64,000 nt of DNA from the NCBI GenBank assembly GCA_024235835.1, contig JACKLQ010000001.1:1488001-1552000 (forward strand), given 5' to 3'. Positions 62,054 to 64,000 of this stretch are shown here, piece by piece; position 1 is the first letter of the stretch, and every line of letters starts with the position of its first letter. A model generated the notes under the pieces. It was not told the origin of the DNA and made no database searches. It saw nothing but the letters and a program-made list of their open reading frames with translations. This stretch comes from Thiobacillus sp. GTDB taxonomy: Bacteria; Pseudomonadota; Gammaproteobacteria; Burkholderiales; Thiobacillaceae. Made by a program: the position numbers and the translations under genes.

Positions 62054-62419
62054 TCAACCCCCTTGATTTGGGTGATGGGCCACCAGTTTCAACTCCGGCA
62101 CGTGCACCCGCAAGGCACCCACCACCCGGAACATCAACCCCGGCCGACACTGCAGGGAAACCCATAACACCCTGAGATTCACATTGAAATCGGCGAAGGC
62201 CACGCCCTCGCCAAAACGGGCCAGAACCCCGTGGATGACCCGGGCCACCACGGCCATCTCCTGGCTGGAACGCCCCTTGAGACCTGGGGCCATCATCATG
62301 AAGTCCGCATAGGCCCTTCCTGCTCCGTCGCGCTTGGGCACTATCTTCCACAGCGGCTCACCCCGTCCCCACTGGCCGGCGTCACCGGGCAGGCTGGGAG
62401 ACCTAGGAACCAGGGCCAT
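62054..62419 (-). CDS. Conserved-looking protein of unknown function (121 residues)
   Basis: A 121-residue soluble protein, predicted from the frame; it has mixed alpha/beta character (GRAYADFMMMAPGLKGR, VARVIHGVLARFGEGVAFAD, LWVSLQCRPGLMFRVVGALR). The last part resembles a beta-rich core but I cannot name it. AGGG precedes ATG 62419. It lies 9 bases after the CBS gene and 4 before the exported protein, so it belongs to their operon. The overlapping frame 62046-62351 looks like a shadow. Confidence 0.65.
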   Translation of the reverse strand: MALVPRSPSLPGDAGQWGRGEPLWKIVPKRDGAGRAYADFMMMAPGLKGRSSQEMAVVARVIHGVLARFGEGVAFADFNVNLRVLWVSLQCRPGLMFRVVGALRVHVPELKLVAHHPNQGG

Positions 62420-62428
62420 GTCGCCCTG

Positions 62429-63022
62429 CTACCGCTCCAGCACCACGCCCAGCTCGGCGAAAGTGCTGGCCACGCCCTCCACCTCCACCTGGGTACCCAA
62501 CTGGCGGTTGATCTGGGAAATGGAGAACAGGCCCCGCAGGATCTGGCCCCGGTCAGGCATACGTTCCACCGCCAGGGCGTGCTGGCGGCCATGGGCCTTC
62601 AGGGTGGTGACGATGTCCCCCACGCACGCGGATTGCAGGTCGTCCATGCACAGCACCTCAAGTCGCTCCCTGGGCGTCATGATGTCTTTCACCATGACGT
62701 CGGAATGGCGGATGCCCTGGGTCTGCACCACCTGCATGGGCTTTTCCCCGGTGAGGTCGGTGGAGGTGATGAGGCCCAGGATGTGGTTCAGGTCGTCCAC
62801 CACCAGCAGCATGCGCACGCCCCGGTGGATCATCTTTTCCCGCGCAGCCTCGATGGTCTCCAGGGGAAAGATGGTGTAGGCGGTGACCACCTTGAAGTCC
62901 GTCATCACGTTGGCCATGGGGTCGTCCATGGAGACCCGCTCCGGCAACACCTGCCTGGGCTTGTGGAAAGTGGCCCCCTTCTGCAGGGGAGCCGAGGAAA
63001 TCACGTTGTAGGTTCTGTTCAT
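62429..63022 (-). CDS. CBS-domain protein
   Basis: A 197-residue protein with two CBS units: DFKVVTAYTIFPLETIEAAR...GVRMLLVVDDLNHILGLITS, and VKDIMTPRERLEVLCMDDLQ...GQILRGLFSISQINRQLG. CBS pairs bind adenine nucleotides and sense energy or ionic state. No other domain is attached, so it probably regulates a partner; the two small downstream genes are candidates. It lies 28 bases after rppH. Confidence 0.88.
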   Translation of the reverse strand: MNRTYNVISSAPLQKGATFHKPRQVLPERVSMDDPMANVMTDFKVVTAYTIFPLETIEAAREKMIHRGVRMLLVVDDLNHILGLITSTDLTGEKPMQVVQTQGIRHSDVMVKDIMTPRERLEVLCMDDLQSACVGDIVTTLKAHGRQHALAVERMPDRGQILRGLFSISQINRQLGTQVEVEGVASTFAELGVVLER

Positions 63023-63050
63023 GCTTGGCTGTGCAAATGGTGGTTAAACA

Positions 63051-63593
63051 TCATCCCTGGCCGGGACCCTGGGCACGCATGGCCAACAGATAGGGGTGGC
63101 GGTGGTGTCCATGGCGATCCTCCTGCCCCAGGTAGCGTTCCAGTTCCGACAAGGCCGAACGATAGACCTCCCGCTTGAACTCCACCACGGCCTCGGCGGG
63201 CTCCCAGTAGTCGCTCCAGCGCCAGGCATCGAATTCCGGGTGCTCCGAAGCCCGCAGGCTCACGTCGCAATCCCGCCCCACCAGGCGCAACAGGAACCAG
63301 ATCTGTTTCTGGCCCCTGTAATTGCTGCGCCATTCCCGCCGCACCCAGGTCTCGGGCACGTTGTAACGTAACCAGTTGCGGGTGCGTCCCAGTATGCGCA
63401 CGTGCTGGCGCGCCAGGCCCACCTCTTCCATCAACTCCCGGTACATGGCCTCTTCCGGGGACTCGCCATGCTTGATGCCGCCCTGGGGAAACTGCCACGC
63501 ATCCTGGCGTACCCGCTTGCCCCAGAACACCTGGTTGCGGGTGTTGCACAGGATGATGCCCACGTTCGGCCGGTAACCGTCTCGATCGATCAT
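63051..63593 (-). CDS. rppH: RNA pyrophosphohydrolase RppH
   Basis: A 180-residue Nudix hydrolase. It begins [20 protein letters not shown] and has [20 protein letters not shown] followed by LMEEVGL, the Nudix box. RppH removes pyrophosphate from 5' ends of mRNA, starting RNase E decay. The first gene of a likely operon with the CBS protein and two unknown genes. Length is close to the family's 160-180 residues. Confidence 0.95.
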   Translation of the reverse strand: MIDRDGYRPNVGIILCNTRNQVFWGKRVRQDAWQFPQGGIKHGESPEEAMYRELMEEVGLARQHVRILGRTRNWLRYNVPETWVRREWRSNYRGQKQIWFLLRLVGRDCDVSLRASEHPEFDAWRWSDYWEPAEAVVEFKREVYRSALSELERYLGQEDRHGHHRHPYLLAMRAQGPGQG

Positions 63594-63680
63594 GGCCGCC
63601 TCGATTCAATAGTCAACTGCTTGGGATTTTCCCACCCTCGCCCCTATATGGAAAGACGGCCCCCGGGATGGGTATGGGGG

Positions 63681-64000
63681 TTACAGCAGGAAAGCGCTGT
63701 CGGATACGGCATTCCAGTTGCGCAGCCGGGACAGGAAATCCTCCATTTCCAGCCCCAGGCTGGCGCCCAGCCGCTGGGCCTGTCGGGAGAGCACGGCGAA
63801 GGACAGGTCCGGCGGGGTACCGGGAAAGGCGAAGACGATGATGTTGCCCTTGCGTTCCGACGGCAGTCGCAGCAGCCGGTTGCCGAACACCTGGCCCAGG
63901 CGATCGAAATAGATGGGGAAGGACTGGTCCGAGCCCCACAGGTTGAATACCGCCACTCCGCCCGGACGCATCATGGCCAGGCAGGCGCGATAGAAGTCCT
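63681..64000 (-). CDS. Spermidine-synthase-like protein, C-terminal part
   Basis: Only the last 106 codons are in the window; the frame runs off at base 64000. The visible part (DFYRACLAMMRPGGVAVFNL, then FDRLGQVFGNRLLRLPSERK) matches the second half of the SpeE/spermidine-synthase-like methyltransferase fold. It could be a true aminopropyltransferase or one of the many methyltransferase-like relatives; the catalytic half is outside the window. Between it and rppH (63594-63680) nothing is seen. Confidence 0.7.
   Translation of the reverse strand, partial: DFYRACLAMMRPGGVAVFNLWGSDQSFPIYFDRLGQVFGNRLLRLPSERKGNIIVFAFPGTPPDLSFAVLSRQAQRLGASLGLEMEDFLSRLRNWNAVSDSAFLL

Noticed and set aside
62046..62351. 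Minus-strand frame overlapping the 121-residue gene
   Set aside because: Starts and spacing fit the 62054-62419 frame better; the overlapping frame has shadow-like composition.

Overview
The window is a chromosomal segment of a high-GC betaproteobacterium. The evidence is the fused order of the rif, str and S10 ribosomal operons with two EF-Tu genes, the rpsF-priB-rpsR-rplI-dnaB-alr cluster, the prs-rplY-pth-ychF cluster, an ftsY-ftsE-ftsX-rpoH block with a CIRCE element before rpoH, and a general Gram-negative porin. I cannot fix the genus; Nitrosomonadales or Rhodocyclales-like is a guess. Most genes are on the minus strand, so transcription mainly runs from high to low coordinates.

1-21.8 kb (minus strand): tRNA-Tyr, -Gly and -Thr, tuf copy 2, tRNA-Trp, secE-nusG-rplKAJL-rpoBC, rpsL-rpsG-fusA-tuf copy 1, then the start of the S10 operon (rpsJ to rpsC, cut by the window edge). 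This is the core transcription and translation machinery. The rplJ leader, a rplL-rpoB attenuator-like hairpin and a terminator between tuf and rpsJ are visible. The two tuf genes look identical at the DNA level.

21.8-35.8 kb: ychF, pth, rplY, prs, tRNA-Gln, ispE, lolB and a TPR lipoprotein (minus). Divergent from them are mutM and a dynamin-like GTPase (plus). Then come a ferredoxin, coaD, rsmD and a pair of M16 peptidase proteins (minus).

35.9-39.6 kb (plus): ftsY-ftsE-ftsX-rpoH. 39.6-43.2 kb is accessory in character: a 34-residue membrane peptide, a ComEA-like helix-hairpin-helix protein with a duplicated upstream region, a porin, and two adjacent toxin-antitoxin modules (Doc type and VapBC type).

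43.2-51.4 kb (minus): trpC, alr, dnaB, rplI, rpsR, priB, rpsF, a large Orn/Lys/Arg decarboxylase and dcd.

51.4-60.0 kb is the most unusual stretch. It begins with the decayed remains of a UPF0175/DUF3368 (PIN) toxin-antitoxin pair. Then come a 1344-residue hybrid histidine kinase, an HD-GYP response regulator, a multi-PAS NarX-like kinase and a NarL-like regulator. This signalling block separates dcd from the Fe-S carrier gene mrp, two genes I recall as neighbours in relatives, so it may be an insertion.

60.0-64 kb (minus): mrp, then a probable operon of rppH, a CBS-domain protein and two unrecognised proteins, then the 3' part of a spermidine-synthase-like gene at the window edge. I found no CRISPR array, rRNA gene, insertion sequence or prophage. 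No wholly new system stands out; the best leads are the signalling block, the composite terminator/promoter hairpins, the RpoB insertion and the CIRCE site before rpoH.
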